A DNA stretch of 64,000 bases, from contig CP050901.1 in NCBI GenBank assembly GCA_050916095.1, positions 1,550,001-1,614,000 on the forward strand, in the 5' to 3' direction. The translations under genes and the position numbers were made by a program. The notes under the pieces are model-generated. The model was not told where the DNA came from and made no database searches. It saw nothing but the letters and a program-made list of their open reading frames with translations. This document shows, one piece after another, positions 53,284 through 62,542 of this stretch. The number at the start of each line of letters is the position of its first letter. Positions within the stretch are counted from its first letter, which is position 1. Source of the DNA: JANPCX01 sp050916095. Lineage in GTDB: Bacteria > Pseudomonadota > Gammaproteobacteria > Burkholderiales > Burkholderiaceae_C.

Positions 53284-53392
53284 AGCCGCTAACAAAACAC
53301 TGCATACACCGTTCGCCCCGAGGTCGAAGGGCCTTGCACCGAGGTACGCGCTGGCTTCGACAAGCTCAGCCCGAACGGTTTTGTTAGCCGCT
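53284..53392. repeat. Dispersed inverted repeat, copy 3, with extended arms
   Basis: The inner arms at 53309-53331 and 53355-53378 match the type seen at 4677 and 7376. They are framed by outer arms agccgctaacaaaac (53284-53298) and gttttgttagccgct (53378-53392), so the whole forms a long imperfect hairpin. It ends two bases from the kdsB stop and could act as its terminator. Confidence 0.75.
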
Positions 53393-53393
53393 C

Positions 53394-54164
53394 TTATTCA
53401 GTCGGTGGCCACAGTGCGCGAACCCGCTCCAAGTCTTCTGGCGTGTCAACGCCTGCACCGGGTGGCTGCTCGCTGATATGGACCGCAATGCGGTGACCAT
53501 GCCACAGCACACGCAGTTGTTCGAGCGACTCGGTTGTTTCCAGTGGACTGGCTGCCAATTGGGGAAAGCTGCGCAAGAAACCGGCGCGGTACGAATAAAG
53601 GCCGATATGCCGCAGCGGTGCAGGCTGGGACAGGGCTGCGTGTGCTTGACCAGTGTCGCCGTAACCGTCGCGCCACCAAGGAATGGGGGCGCGTGAAAAG
53701 TACAAAGCTTGTTGGCGCGCGTTGCAAACGAGTTTCACGACGTTCGGGTTGAACAGGTCTTGCGGACTTGAAATGGGGTGGCCCACGGTACCCATGACGC
53801 AATCGGTTTGATCTGCCAAGAGTGACGCGCAGGCGTTGATCAAGCTGGGGTCGATCAAAGGTTCGTCGCCCTGCACATTCACCACGATGGCGTTGTCGTC
53901 GAGCGAAAGCAGGGCGCAGGCCTCGGCCAAACGGTCGCTGCCGGTGGCGTGGTCGCTGGCGGTCATCACCACCTGCACGCCGTGGGCCTGGCAGGCGGCG
54001 GCGATTTCCTCGTGGTCGGTGGCCACCACCACCTGCAAGGCCCGCGACTTGGCCGCTTGCTGCGCCACGCGCACCACCATGGGCGCGCCCCCAATGTCAG
54101 CCAGCGCTTTGCGTGGCAGCCGGGTAGAGGCCAGCCGTGCCGGAATCAATACAGTGAAGCTCAT
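53394..54164 (-). CDS. kdsB: 3-deoxy-manno-octulosonate cytidylyltransferase
   Basis: The 256-residue enzyme makes CMP-Kdo for lipopolysaccharide core assembly. The nucleotide-binding opening IPARLASTRLPRKAL, VVATDHEEIAAACQ, VNVQGDEPLIDP and the C-terminal GVDTPEDLERVRAL are all present. It overlaps the small Trm112-like gene by four bases. Confidence 0.96.
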   Translation of the reverse strand: MSFTVLIPARLASTRLPRKALADIGGAPMVVRVAQQAAKSRALQVVVATDHEEIAAACQAHGVQVVMTASDHATGSDRLAEACALLSLDDNAIVVNVQGDEPLIDPSLINACASLLADQTDCVMGTVGHPISSPQDLFNPNVVKLVCNARQQALYFSRAPIPWWRDGYGDTGQAHAALSQPAPLRHIGLYSYRAGFLRSFPQLAASPLETTESLEQLRVLWHGHRIAVHISEQPPGAGVDTPEDLERVRALWPPTE

Positions 54165-54382
54165 GCGCCCGATACAAGTGGTGTGGTTTTGGGTCTGGGG
54201 GTGTCTGGCGGCAGGGCGCGGGCCTCGGACTCCAGCATCACGGGAATGCCATCACGCACAGGAAAGGCCAACAGGTCGGCGTGGCAGACGAGTTCATGCG
54301 TGTCGTGGTGCGGTGGCCGCCAATGCTCCAGAGGACCTTTGCAGACGGGGCAAACCAGCAGTTCTAACAGTCGGGTGTCCAT
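54161..54382 (-). CDS. Trm112-like small zinc-ribbon protein
   Basis: The 73-residue protein of the UPF0434/Trm112 family begins LLELLVCPVCKGPLEH, with a CxxC pair; ELVCHADLLAFPVRDGIPVML follows. The gene sits between lpxK and kdsB in many betaproteobacteria. Family members elsewhere activate methyltransferases; the bacterial role is not established. Confidence 0.9.
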   Translation of the reverse strand: MDTRLLELLVCPVCKGPLEHWRPPHHDTHELVCHADLLAFPVRDGIPVMLESEARALPPDTPRPKTTPLVSGA

Positions 54383-54394
54383 GGAGTATGTCTC

Positions 54395-55468
54395 TCAGTA
54401 CAAGCGTTGAAATGTGCGTTGGCGCAGGCTGTCATGCAGCGCTTCGAGCAGGACGAGGTCCATGTCCTTGTTCCAGGACAAGTCTAGTGGCACCACCCAA
54501 ACCCGGGTGTGGGTATGGTCGGCAAGGTTCAGTTTGACCGCATCTTTTTCGGTGATCACAACATCGGTAGCGTCTTGGGGCCAGGGCAGTGTGGCGAAGT
54601 CATGGTGGTCCGGCAAGGGCAAGGGCCTGATGTTCAATCCGTTTTTTTTCAACATACTGAAAAAACGTTCGGGTTGCGCAATGCCGGCCGCAGCCCAAAT
54701 CGCTTGCTCCTGAGAAAAAACAGCCAGGGTCTGCAGTGCTTCTGCCGTGGCGGCTTCACCGGCTCGCCATGCCGACCACGATACCGCGCCGCCGAGCCGT
54801 GAGGTGACCATGTAGCCCGGCAGGGGTGTTGATGCCGCAGGGCAGTTGTAGATCACGACAGAACGTCGCGGTACCTTCAGCGGCAAGGGCTGACGCAGCG
54901 GGCCTGCGGGGAGCAGCCAGCCATTGCCCGCGCCGCGCGCATCAAAAACAATGATTTGCAACTCGCGTTTGAGCCGCGCATGCTGCAGGCCGTCGTCGCT
55001 GATGACGATGTTGACCTCGGGGTGCGCCAATAACAGCGCTTGCACAGCCGCCACACGGTCGCGGCCCACAACAACAGGTGCCTGTGAGCGAAGCTTCAGC
55101 AGCAACGGTTCGTCGCCGACGTCGGCGGCCGAGGAATCTGACAGCACCTCTTGCACGCCACGTGCGCGACCACCATAACCCCGAGAAACGATGCCAGGCT
55201 TGCGGCCGTGCTGCACCAGCCATTTGTACAAGGCCAACACGGTGGGAGTTTTGCCTGCACCGCCCACCACCACATTGCCCACCACCCAAACCGGCACGTC
55301 AGATGCGGTAGAGCGCAACCAACCCCAGCGAAAGAGCCTCAACCGAAGCCGCACGAGGGCGGCAAAAACCAAGGAAAGGGGCCACAGGGTGCGGGCAAGC
55401 CAGCCCCGCGTCAACCAAGCTGCTTGCAGCCTTTGTTGCCAAGGCGTCCCTTGTGGAGCAGCGGACAT
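54395..55468 (-). CDS. lpxK: Tetraacyldisaccharide 4'-kinase
   Basis: This 357-residue inner-membrane enzyme phosphorylates the lipid A precursor. It has an N-terminal membrane anchor (LARTLWPLSLVFAALVRLR), the P-loop VVGGAGKTPTVLAL, and VISDDGLQHARL with its acidic pair. ATG 55468 is chosen because the longer frame to 55549 would overlap exbD. It is in the exbB-exbD-lpxK order seen in Burkholderiales. Confidence 0.93.
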   Translation of the reverse strand: MSAAPQGTPWQQRLQAAWLTRGWLARTLWPLSLVFAALVRLRLRLFRWGWLRSTASDVPVWVVGNVVVGGAGKTPTVLALYKWLVQHGRKPGIVSRGYGGRARGVQEVLSDSSAADVGDEPLLLKLRSQAPVVVGRDRVAAVQALLLAHPEVNIVISDDGLQHARLKRELQIIVFDARGAGNGWLLPAGPLRQPLPLKVPRRSVVIYNCPAASTPLPGYMVTSRLGGAVSWSAWRAGEAATAEALQTLAVFSQEQAIWAAAGIAQPERFFSMLKKNGLNIRPLPLPDHHDFATLPWPQDATDVVITEKDAVKLNLADHTHTRVWVVPLDLSWNKDMDLVLLEALHDSLRQRTFQRLY

Positions 55469-55514
55469 CACAAAAAAAGGGTGGGGCGAGCCGCAGGATC
55501 CGAGCGCGACGGCA

Positions 55515-55940
55515 TCAGCGCCCAGAGGCGTCATTGCCCTGGGTGGCAAAGGTCAGCCGCGCCAGGCCAGCGCGGCGCGCTGCGTCCAGCACCGTGACCA
55601 CCATTTGATGGGTGGCAGCCGCATCAGCGGAGACGATGACCATGCTCTCGGCAGATCCGCCGGAAGCTTCCACGAGTGCGGCAGCCAGAAGCTCCGTGCT
55701 GCGGCCATCCACCACTTTGCGGTTAACGGCATAGCGGCCATCCGCAGCCACCGCCACGATGACCTCGCGGGGGCGGTCTTGCAGCTTCTCGGCGTCGGCT
55801 ACCGGCAAAGTGACTTGCAGCTCAGTGAATTTGGAATAAGTGGTGGAGATCACCAAAAAAATCAAAACCACCAAGAGCACGTCAATAAAAGGGATCAGGT
55901 TGATCTCCGGCTCTTCCAAACGTTGTTTACGGAAGTTCAT
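55515..55940 (-). CDS. exbD: ExbD/TolR-family subunit
   Basis: The 141-residue protein has one helix with the functional Asp (INLIPFIDVLLVVLIFLVIS) and a periplasmic domain (VIVAVAADGRYAVNRK). It is paired with the exbB-type gene 27 bases upstream. This is the second ExbBD set in the window, besides the one at 38574-40257, and is the chromosomal housekeeping type linked to lpxK. Confidence 0.92.
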   Translation of the reverse strand: MNFRKQRLEEPEINLIPFIDVLLVVLIFLVISTTYSKFTELQVTLPVADAEKLQDRPREVIVAVAADGRYAVNRKVVDGRSTELLAAALVEASGGSAESMVIVSADAAATHQMVVTVLDAARRAGLARLTFATQGNDASGR

Positions 55941-55967
55941 GGCGGTGTGTGGCTGGTGCTTTGCCGA

Positions 55968-56606
55968 TCAGTTGACCGGTTTGCTGCGCACGGAAAAGCG
56001 CATCAGGTGGGGCACAAAACGTTCCGCTGCCTGTTCCAGTTGCAGGGTGTAGGCATCGACCAGACCACGAAAGTAGCGGTAGAACATGAGTGCGGGGATG
56101 GCAATGATCAACGCGAATGCCGTGTTGTAGAGGGCAATTGAAATGCCGTGTGCGAGCTGGGTTGGATTGGAGCCACCGGATGGCCCTTGCGCGCCGAAAA
56201 TCTCAATCATGCCGATCACGGTTCCCAGCAAACCCAACAAGGGAGCGGCTGATGCGATGGTGCCTAAGGTGTTGAGATAGCGCTCCATCGTGTGCACAGC
56301 GGTGCGGCCTGCCGATTCAAATGCGCCGCGCAGCGACTCTTCATCGATGCGCGGCTCTGCGATAACGGCACGCACACCGGTGGCGAGCATCTTGCCGAGC
56401 ACCGAGTTATCGGACAACTTGTTCACCACGTCGGCTGAGGGCAGGCGCTCGCGTGTGACGGACATCACCTCATCCAACAGGCGGGGCGGCGCAACACGCA
56501 GCACGCGCAGGCTAGAGAAGCGTTCAATGACCAAGGCCAACGTGACCACAGAACAAAGAATCAAAGGCCACATCGGCCAACCAGCGGCTTGTATGATCGA
56601 AAACAA
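55968..56606 (-). CDS. exbB: MotA/TolQ/ExbB-family proton channel
   Basis: The 212-residue protein has three helices: an N-terminal one (WPMWPLILCSVVTLALVIE), the central block LNTLGTIASAAPLLGLLGTVIGMIEIF, and ISIALYNTAFALIIAIPALMFY. It forms the proton channel with ExbD. It starts the exbB-exbD-lpxK-trm112-like-kdsB-adk group, and its promoter should lie in 56607-57021. Confidence 0.92.
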   Translation of the reverse strand: MFSIIQAAGWPMWPLILCSVVTLALVIERFSSLRVLRVAPPRLLDEVMSVTRERLPSADVVNKLSDNSVLGKMLATGVRAVIAEPRIDEESLRGAFESAGRTAVHTMERYLNTLGTIASAAPLLGLLGTVIGMIEIFGAQGPSGGSNPTQLAHGISIALYNTAFALIIAIPALMFYRYFRGLVDAYTLQLEQAAERFVPHLMRFSVRSKPVN

Positions 56607-57021
56607 ACACGGTTCCTTTCGAGGTGAAACGCAGTCGAATTTTTGCTGGGCGGATTATGAGGCCAGTCGCTCATGGGGGGCGCATGCCAACAAAATCTCT
56701 GGCCATTGATTCGGCTTTAGACGACGGACTCACAACTGAAAAACCGCCGGTCGCTACGCTGAAACACCACCCGCTATCCATCCACTGCGCCTGTGGATAA
56801 CTTTGTGGGTAACACCCCTTCGTTTGGCCGCAGGCCGCGAAAATCCTAGCGTATGAACAGAATGCTTAAAGTTTGAGCACAAAAAAACCATTGAAAAACA
56901 AGCACTTGCACAATTGTGAAAGCCTCGTGACAGCCATGCTGGCCCGCCAAGCCAGTGTTGACGCGCTTGTGGAGTTCTCAAGCCCCGCCAATGCTGGCTT
57001 ACAGGCCGATTCGGCAGTGGC
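56607..57021. other. Divergent intergenic region exbB/xseA, no gene seen
   Basis: This 415-base spacer separates the minus-strand exbB operon from plus-strand xseA and must hold both promoters. Open frames here are short and not protein-like. No clear operator, repeat or RNA gene was recognised. Confidence 0.5.
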
Positions 57022-58341
57022 ATGAACAATTTTCCCCTCGGTGATAACCCGAATAGACCCCTCGGGCCGGCCATGGTTTGGACCGTGGCCGCGTTGGTGC
57101 ATGCGGTGGCTGACACCCTGGCGGCACGGTTCGCGCTGTGCAGCGTGCGCGGCGAGTTGTCGGGTTTCTCTCGCGCCGCCAGCGGGCACTGCTACTTCAA
57201 CTTGAAAGATGCCGACGGCGGCGACGCACTCGTGCGCTGCGCCATGTTCCGCCGCGCGGCGAGTTTGCTCGACTTCACTCCGCAAGACGGCCAGCAGGTG
57301 CAACTGCGTGGGCGGTTGGTGGTTTACGAACCGCGCGGTGAGTTGCAGTTGGTGGTGGAAAGCATGCAGCGCAGCGGTGAGGGCGCTTTGATGGAGCAGT
57401 TCTTGCGCCTCAAAGCCAAGCTGCAGGCCCAGGGCTTGTTTGACCTCGCACGCAAACGTGATTTGCCCCCTTTCCCCTCATCGGTTGGCGTGGTCACCTC
57501 TTTGGGGGCGGCTGCACTGCACGACGTCACCAGCGCGTTGGCGCGGCGTGCGCCTCATGTTCGCATCGTGGTCTATCCCAGCCTAGTGCAAGGACCACAA
57601 GCACCGGCTGCTTTGGTTCAAGCCTTGTCTCTGGCCAGCCAGCGCCGAGACGTGGACGTGCTCATTCTTTGTCGCGGCGGAGGCTCTCTTGAGGACCTGT
57701 GGGCCTTCAACGACGAGGCTGTCGTGCGCGCTGTGGTGGCGTGCCCCATGCCTGTGGTCAGCGGCGTGGGGCATGAGACCGACGTCAGTTTGGTCGACTT
57801 CGCCGCCGATTTGCGTGCGCCCACGCCCACCGCAGCAGCGGAGATGGTGGCGCCGGCCACCAGGGAACTGCTGGACCTCTTAGGAATACAGGCCGCGCAA
57901 TTGCAGCTCGCGGTGCGCAGCCAATTGGACCGGCATGCGCAGCGGTTGGACCGGGCGGCCGTGACGTTGTCACGCCCCGTTCAGGCGGTGCGGTTGTCTG
58001 CGATGAAGCTGCAACGATTGGCGCAGCAAATGATCACCGCCCAAGAGCGCGGTCGCGATCGGGCGATGCAACAACTGCAGCGTAGCGCCCTTCGTCTGCA
58101 ACAGGCGCAGCGCCAACACGGGGTGCTGCAATCCCACCGGCTGGCCAACCTGGCGACGCGGCTCGCGGCAGCCGACCCCCACCAGGTGCTGCGGCGTGGT
58201 TTTGCCTGGATCAGTGACCAAAACGGCGCGGCTGTGCAATCGGTTCAGGCCGTTCAGCTACACCAACACTTGAACGCGGTGTGGGCCGACGGCCGGGCCC
58301 AGGTGCAAGTCACACAGGTCGAGTCCGGCGTCAAAGAGTGA
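57022..58341 (+). CDS. xseA: Exodeoxyribonuclease VII large subunit
   Basis: The 439-residue subunit of the single-strand-specific exonuclease has an N-terminal OB fold (VRGELSGFSRAASGHCYFNLKD), the catalytic domain with PSSVGVVTSLGAAALHDV and DVLILCRGGGSLEDLWAFND, and PVVSGVGHETDVSLVDFAAD. A long coiled-coil region and a C-terminal RGFAWIS segment complete it. The partner xseB is not in this window. Confidence 0.95.
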   Translation: MNNFPLGDNPNRPLGPAMVWTVAALVHAVADTLAARFALCSVRGELSGFSRAASGHCYFNLKDADGGDALVRCAMFRRAASLLDFTPQDGQQVQLRGRLVVYEPRGELQLVVESMQRSGEGALMEQFLRLKAKLQAQGLFDLARKRDLPPFPSSVGVVTSLGAAALHDVTSALARRAPHVRIVVYPSLVQGPQAPAALVQALSLASQRRDVDVLILCRGGGSLEDLWAFNDEAVVRAVVACPMPVVSGVGHETDVSLVDFAADLRAPTPTAAAEMVAPATRELLDLLGIQAAQLQLAVRSQLDRHAQRLDRAAVTLSRPVQAVRLSAMKLQRLAQQMITAQERGRDRAMQQLQRSALRLQQAQRQHGVLQSHRLANLATRLAAADPHQVLRRGFAWISDQNGAAVQSVQAVQLHQHLNAVWADGRAQVQVTQVESGVKE

Positions 58342-58514
58342 TGCAACACCGGCTCAATCCAGCCAAGCGGTAGGGCTTATGCCGCAATGCATCAATGCCG
58401 CTGCCGCACTGCCTACAATGCGCGGCAGCGTCACGAGGTGGCGCCGAGTTGCCCGACTGAATGGCCCCGGCCACCCCGCCTTTTCATTCAACGAACCACC
58501 AGGAGAGACACCCC

Positions 58515-59096
58515 ATGGAACATACCCTGCCAGCCTTGCCCTATGCCATTGATGCACTGGCTCCCCACTACAGCCAGGAAACCCTGGAGTTCCACCACGG
58601 CAAGCACCACAACGCCTATGTGGTCAACCTCAACAACCTGCAAAAAGGCACCGAGTTTGAAAGCCTGAGCCTCGAAGAAATCATCAAAAAATCGTCGGGT
58701 GGCATCTACAACAACTCGGCCCAGATTTGGAACCACACCTTCTTCTGGAACTGCATGAAGCCCCAAGGCGGCGGTGAACCCCAAGGTGCACTGGCCGCAG
58801 CCATCAACGCCAAATTTGGCAGCTACGCCGCCTTCAAAGAAGCGTTTGTGAAGAGCGCAGTCGGCAACTTCGGCTCCGGCTGGACCTGGCTCGTGAAAAA
58901 ACCCGACGGCAGCGTTGACATCGTCAACATGGGTGCCGCTGGCACGCCGCTGACCACGGCCGACAAAGCCTTGCTGACCGTTGATGTGTGGGAACACGCC
59001 TACTACATCGACTACCGCAACCTGCGCCCCAAGTTTGTTGAAACCTTCTTGACGTCCTTGGTGAACTGGGACTTTGCGGAGAAGAATTTCGCCTGA
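58515..59096 (+). CDS. sodB: Iron superoxide dismutase
   Basis: This 193-residue enzyme converts superoxide to hydrogen peroxide. Metal ligands are H27 in the EFHHGKHHNAYV segment, the His in NHTFFW, and the Asp and His in DVWEHAYY. The SAQIWNHTFFW stretch carries the Gln typical of iron forms. Ribosome site aggagag precedes ATG 58515, and a strong terminator follows. Confidence 0.96.
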   Translation: MEHTLPALPYAIDALAPHYSQETLEFHHGKHHNAYVVNLNNLQKGTEFESLSLEEIIKKSSGGIYNNSAQIWNHTFFWNCMKPQGGGEPQGALAAAINAKFGSYAAFKEAFVKSAVGNFGSGWTWLVKKPDGSVDIVNMGAAGTPLTTADKALLTVDVWEHAYYIDYRNLRPKFVETFLTSLVNWDFAEKNFA

Positions 59097-59120
59097 TCGT
59101 TCAGTTCTCGCGACACAAGA

Positions 59121-59147
59121 AAGGGCCGGTGTTTCACTGGCCCTTTC
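59121..59147 (+). terminator. Rho-independent terminator after sodB
   Basis: AAAGGGCC and GGCCCTTT form a perfect eight-base stem. Inner GTG/CAC pairing, with one G-T pair between, extends it to about twelve pairs with a three-base loop ttt. It is followed by ctattcggtt, so the T-run is weak. It lies 25 bases after the sodB stop. Confidence 0.8.
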
Positions 59148-59210
59148 TATTCGGTTCAACCAAATTTGCTTGGGTCTGGCTGACCGTGAAGTGGCTGCGA
59201 TGGCTAAGCA

Positions 59211-59729
59211 TCACGCAGTTGCCTTCGTTGCCACGGCCAAATACCTCGCCAACCCCTGTCCACCCGCACGCATCACCCCTTCGTGGTTCCAGCGAAACAG
59301 GGGAGCCAGCAGCGGTGCCAGCCAGCGTTTCCACCCTGCCGTCAGTTCGACGCGGTAGACATAGGTGATGTCGGTCACGCCATCTTCAAAACGCAGCAGC
59401 CAAATGCCTTCGCCTTGCAACTGGCCCATGGAGCGGCCACGCAGGCGTTCGGGTTTTTTCATGTCAATGCTTTCCACGTCGATCAAGAGTCGGTAGGGCA
59501 GCCGGGTGGCCCAATCGATGCGCCATTGGCAGCCCAGTCCGTCAGCGCGGCCTGAACGCAGGGCGCGCACTGAACGAACGTAAGGCCACCACAGTGTCCA
59601 GCGTTCAATGTCGATCAAAGCGTCCCAAACACGCTCGATGGGGGCGTGGATGCGCCAGTGGCTGACCAAGTCAAAATGGGTGGCAGGCATGATGGGCGAT
59701 CGCCAATGGGTGATGTTGGGCAGGTTCAT
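59211..59729 (-). CDS. SRPBCC-fold (polyketide cyclase/START-like) protein
   Basis: The 172-residue protein begins its fold with HWRIHAPIERVWDALIDIERWTLWWPYV, the classic SRPBCC opening. Strands follow, then a C-terminal helix (LAPLLAPLFRWNHEGVMRAGGQGL). Such proteins bind hydrophobic ligands in a central cavity; the ligand is unknown. It is divergent from the sigma-factor gene across 288 bases in which no other gene is supported. Confidence 0.82.
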   Translation of the reverse strand: MNLPNITHWRSPIMPATHFDLVSHWRIHAPIERVWDALIDIERWTLWWPYVRSVRALRSGRADGLGCQWRIDWATRLPYRLLIDVESIDMKKPERLRGRSMGQLQGEGIWLLRFEDGVTDITYVYRVELTAGWKRWLAPLLAPLFRWNHEGVMRAGGQGLARYLAVATKATA

Positions 59730-60017
59730 ACCTGGCTATACGCTGCACCTAGCGGCTTGGATGCGCTGGCAAGGCCTCGCATGGCGTGCCGCCCTGCAAT
59801 CACCAGATCGTTTTTTTGTCGCGCTGCATCCAAACGCGCGTGCGTTGCGTATTCACGCCATGGACGGACGAACCCAACCCACTGTCATGTTTCAATCCAA
59901 CGGCCGACCGCATCGGACAACGCCGTGCTATTTGGCGCATACTGCGGCCTGTTTGCCGAGTGGTCATGGGAGCGTTTCCTGTGCCGTCGACTTGTTCTGC
60001 GTGCCCGAGGCGTCTTG

Positions 60018-60788
60018 ATGACCACCACACCCAAATCAATGAGGCTGATTGATGCGTGCGAGGACGCGCATAGCGTTGACCCAGTCATGGCGTTTTGCGA
60101 CTCTGGGCTGCGCGTCGAGCAGGATCTGGACGACGCTGTGTTGGCTGAAGTTGACGACGGCGTGGCGCATCACACCGCTACGCCGCACCAGCGATTCGCC
60201 CCCGATGTTGACGACGCTCAACTCAACCAATGGATAGCCGCAGTTGCCCTGCATGACGAGGCGGCGTTGGCCGCGCTCTACGACGCCACCCTGTCGCGGG
60301 TTTTCGGCATCGTGCTGCGCATCGTGCGCAGGCGTACGCTGGCCGAGGAAGTGGTTGAAGACACTTTTTTCCAAGTGTGGCGCCAGGCCGCGCGTTTTGA
60401 CCCCAGCCGTGGGCGCGCCATCACCTGGTTGCTTGGCATGGCCCGTTCCCGCGCCATCGACGGCCTGCGCCGTGAGGCCCGTTTCCAGCACGACAGCCTG
60501 GATGAGGACGCTGCGCCTGACCTGCCCGATACCGCGCCAGCCGCCGACGAATTGCTCGACACCGCCAGACACCATGCCGACCTGCACCGCGCATTGACGC
60601 TGCTCAATACCCAGCCGCGCCAGCTCGTGGCGATGGCCTTTCTTCAAGGCTTGAGCCATGAAGAAATTGCCACCCAAACCTTGCTGCCCCTGGGCACGGT
60701 GAAGTCACAAATCCGGCGCGCCCTCTTGACGCTGCGCGAGCTGCTGGGGGACCACACGTTGTCTGCCATGAGAAACGCACTGCCATGA
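60018..60788 (+). CDS. ECF-type RNA polymerase sigma factor
   Basis: The 256-residue sigma factor has region 2 (ALAALYDATLSRVFGIVLRIV, then RTLAEEVVEDTFFQVWRQA and RAITWLLGMARSRAIDGLRR) and region 4 (LNTQPRQLVAMAFLQGLSHEEIATQTLLPLGTVKSQIRRAL). About 70 residues precede region 2 if ATG 60018 is used; ATG 60039 or 60087 would shorten this. The four-base overlap with the cupin gene (ATGA at 60785) points to a sigma/anti-sigma pair. Confidence 0.85.
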   Translation: MTTTPKSMRLIDACEDAHSVDPVMAFCDSGLRVEQDLDDAVLAEVDDGVAHHTATPHQRFAPDVDDAQLNQWIAAVALHDEAALAALYDATLSRVFGIVLRIVRRRTLAEEVVEDTFFQVWRQAARFDPSRGRAITWLLGMARSRAIDGLRREARFQHDSLDEDAAPDLPDTAPAADELLDTARHHADLHRALTLLNTQPRQLVAMAFLQGLSHEEIATQTLLPLGTVKSQIRRALLTLRELLGDHTLSAMRNALP

Positions 60789-61660
60789 GCAATCACCAAG
60801 CCAACACACCACTGCCCATCCGACCCGCACCCGATCCGGTCGACCGCGAGTTTGAGTCTTTGTTGAGCGAACCGTTTGCCAAAGCATGGGCGCAGCCTGA
60901 GGATCAACTGATTGGCATGCAGCCGTTGCGTGACCGTTTGCTGGGCCGTGTCGCGGCCTCCCATGCGGCAGAGGCCGTCATGCACACGTCTTACCGCCGC
61001 CGACTGCGTGCTGACGCGCTGGCCAGCGGTGTGACCGCTCAGACCGTGTATCGCGCGCAGGAAGGACAGGCACTGCGCGCCGGTGAGCCGCTGCGGGCTC
61101 GTTTGATTGAAATTGCAGCGGGTGCGCGCCTGGCACCCGACCAGTTGGGTGCCGATGCCCAGATGCAAAACCGTCACCGCGAGTGGCTGGTGCTGTCGGG
61201 CCATGTCGAACTCGGTGGTGAGTCGCTTGGCCAGCGCGACTACCACGTCACACCGACAGGCCACGCCACACCTAGCTTGTTCTCGGCCGATGGAGCGCTC
61301 GTATTCCTGCGCGAATCGGAACAAGTTGCCACTGCAACCGATGTCCCCACGACCGTGCGCGACGCCGATGCCGGTTGGCCCGATTTCGCGCCCGGCATTC
61401 AGCGCCGCGTATTGTGGCAACGCGATGGTCAAGCCGCCATGCTTTATTACGCTCAAGCCGGTGCACAAGTGCCCCAGCACAGCCACGGCCATGACGAAGA
61501 ATGCCTGATGCTGCAAGGCGAGCTTTTCCTGGATGATCTTCTATTGCAAACCGGTGACTACCAATTGGCACCGGTTGGAACCGGGCACCGCATCACCGAA
61601 ACCGACACCGGCGTCGTGATTTACGCCCACGGTGATTTGGATTTGCAGTTCACTGGGTGA
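60785..61660 (+). CDS. Double-cupin protein, likely ChrR-like anti-sigma partner
   Basis: The 291-residue protein has two cupin-like parts. The first (about 115-190) contains RLAPDQLGADAQMQNRHREWLVLSGHVEL. The second (about 215-290) contains GAQVPQHSHGHDEECLMLQGELFLDD, with His and Glu residues of a metal site. ChrR proteins pair a zinc-binding anti-sigma domain (HxxxCxxC) with a cupin; here no such Cys motif is seen in residues 1-110, which are instead helical. Overlap with the sigma gene supports a regulatory role. Confidence 0.72.
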   Translation: MSNHQANTPLPIRPAPDPVDREFESLLSEPFAKAWAQPEDQLIGMQPLRDRLLGRVAASHAAEAVMHTSYRRRLRADALASGVTAQTVYRAQEGQALRAGEPLRARLIEIAAGARLAPDQLGADAQMQNRHREWLVLSGHVELGGESLGQRDYHVTPTGHATPSLFSADGALVFLRESEQVATATDVPTTVRDADAGWPDFAPGIQRRVLWQRDGQAAMLYYAQAGAQVPQHSHGHDEECLMLQGELFLDDLLLQTGDYQLAPVGTGHRITETDTGVVIYAHGDLDLQFTG

Positions 61661-61982
61661 AGAAGCGCCGCGCCGCTGCTCCGGAGCGCCTTACGGTGTG
61701 CTCAGTGCGCTTTCAACTAAAGAACTGCCACCGACCGCACCAATTGCTGCGCTTGGTTGCTCAAGACTTCGGGGACTTGCTCAGTGAGTGCAGCATCCAG
61801 GCGTTTATGACCAGGAGGGGAAGCTGTTGGGGTCTGAAGGTACAGCGCCTACACGGGAAGTGCTTTCAAACCAGGTGGCAAGCCAAGATGAAAAAAAATT
61901 CGCTGTCAGTTTCTTTCAGCAGTGATTCACCCCGCCTTGATGCCTTGGCTTTTTTGCCAGTTGTGCAATAGCGGCTGTCTGA
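61661..61982. other. Intergenic region, no supported gene
   Basis: This 322-base stretch lies between the cupin gene and the convergent DUF192 gene. A plus-strand frame of 104 codons (61657-61971) exists but is rich in rare combinations and has no recognisable motif. Nothing else was recognised. Confidence 0.45.
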
Positions 61983-62456
61983 CTAACGCGTGAAGGGCTT
62001 GCCTGCCAGTTTGGATCCGGGCTTCAAGCCTTTTTTGGCAAACCACCCCTGGTGCATTTCCAGCACAAATCGCACCGGCTCTTTGGAGCAATGGCTTTGT
62101 GTGGTTTGCGGCTTCATGTCTTCAATGTTGACGATGCTGCCGTCGTCTCGAAGGAAGGCCGCCGAAAGCGGCAAGAGGGTGTTTTTCATCCAAAAACACT
62201 GGATGGAGGCTTGCTCAAAAACAAAAAGCATGCCTTCGTTGTTGCCCATTTCTTTGCGGAACATCAGCCCCGTGCCGCGCTCGTCCGGGGTTTGAGCCAC
62301 CATGGCCTGAATCATGTGCATGCCGGCGCTCAAACTGACCGTGGAGAGTTTTTGCGGCTGGTCTTGCGCCTGCGCGGCTTGGCACAAGGCACTGATCAAG
62401 GCCGCGCCGACGAGAAACAACTTGTTGAAAAACTGCTTGGTCTTGGTGTGAGGCAT
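61983..62456 (-). CDS. DUF192 family secreted protein
   Basis: The 157-residue protein has a signal peptide (LFLVGAALISALCQAAQAQ) and the DUF192 core: VAQTPDERGTGLMFRKEMGNNEGMLFVF, CFWMKNTLLPLSAAFLRDDGSIVNIEDM and a C-terminal RFVLEMHQGWFAKKGLKPGS. It is a small secreted beta-rich protein of unknown function. It probably stands alone. Confidence 0.9.
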   Translation of the reverse strand: MPHTKTKQFFNKLFLVGAALISALCQAAQAQDQPQKLSTVSLSAGMHMIQAMVAQTPDERGTGLMFRKEMGNNEGMLFVFEQASIQCFWMKNTLLPLSAAFLRDDGSIVNIEDMKPQTTQSHCSKEPVRFVLEMHQGWFAKKGLKPGSKLAGKPFTR

Positions 62457-62542
62457 GGCGAGGGCCCTGGGCTGTTCCGTGCATTATCGCGGGGGATCTC
62501 GTTGCTGATGGGTCTCACAACATGGGCTTTCGCCCGCCATGC

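Noticed and set aside
61657..61971. Plus-strand frame of 104 codons between the cupin and DUF192 genes
   Set aside because: It has a GTG start, no ribosome site, no recognisable motif and unusual composition; it is treated as non-coding.
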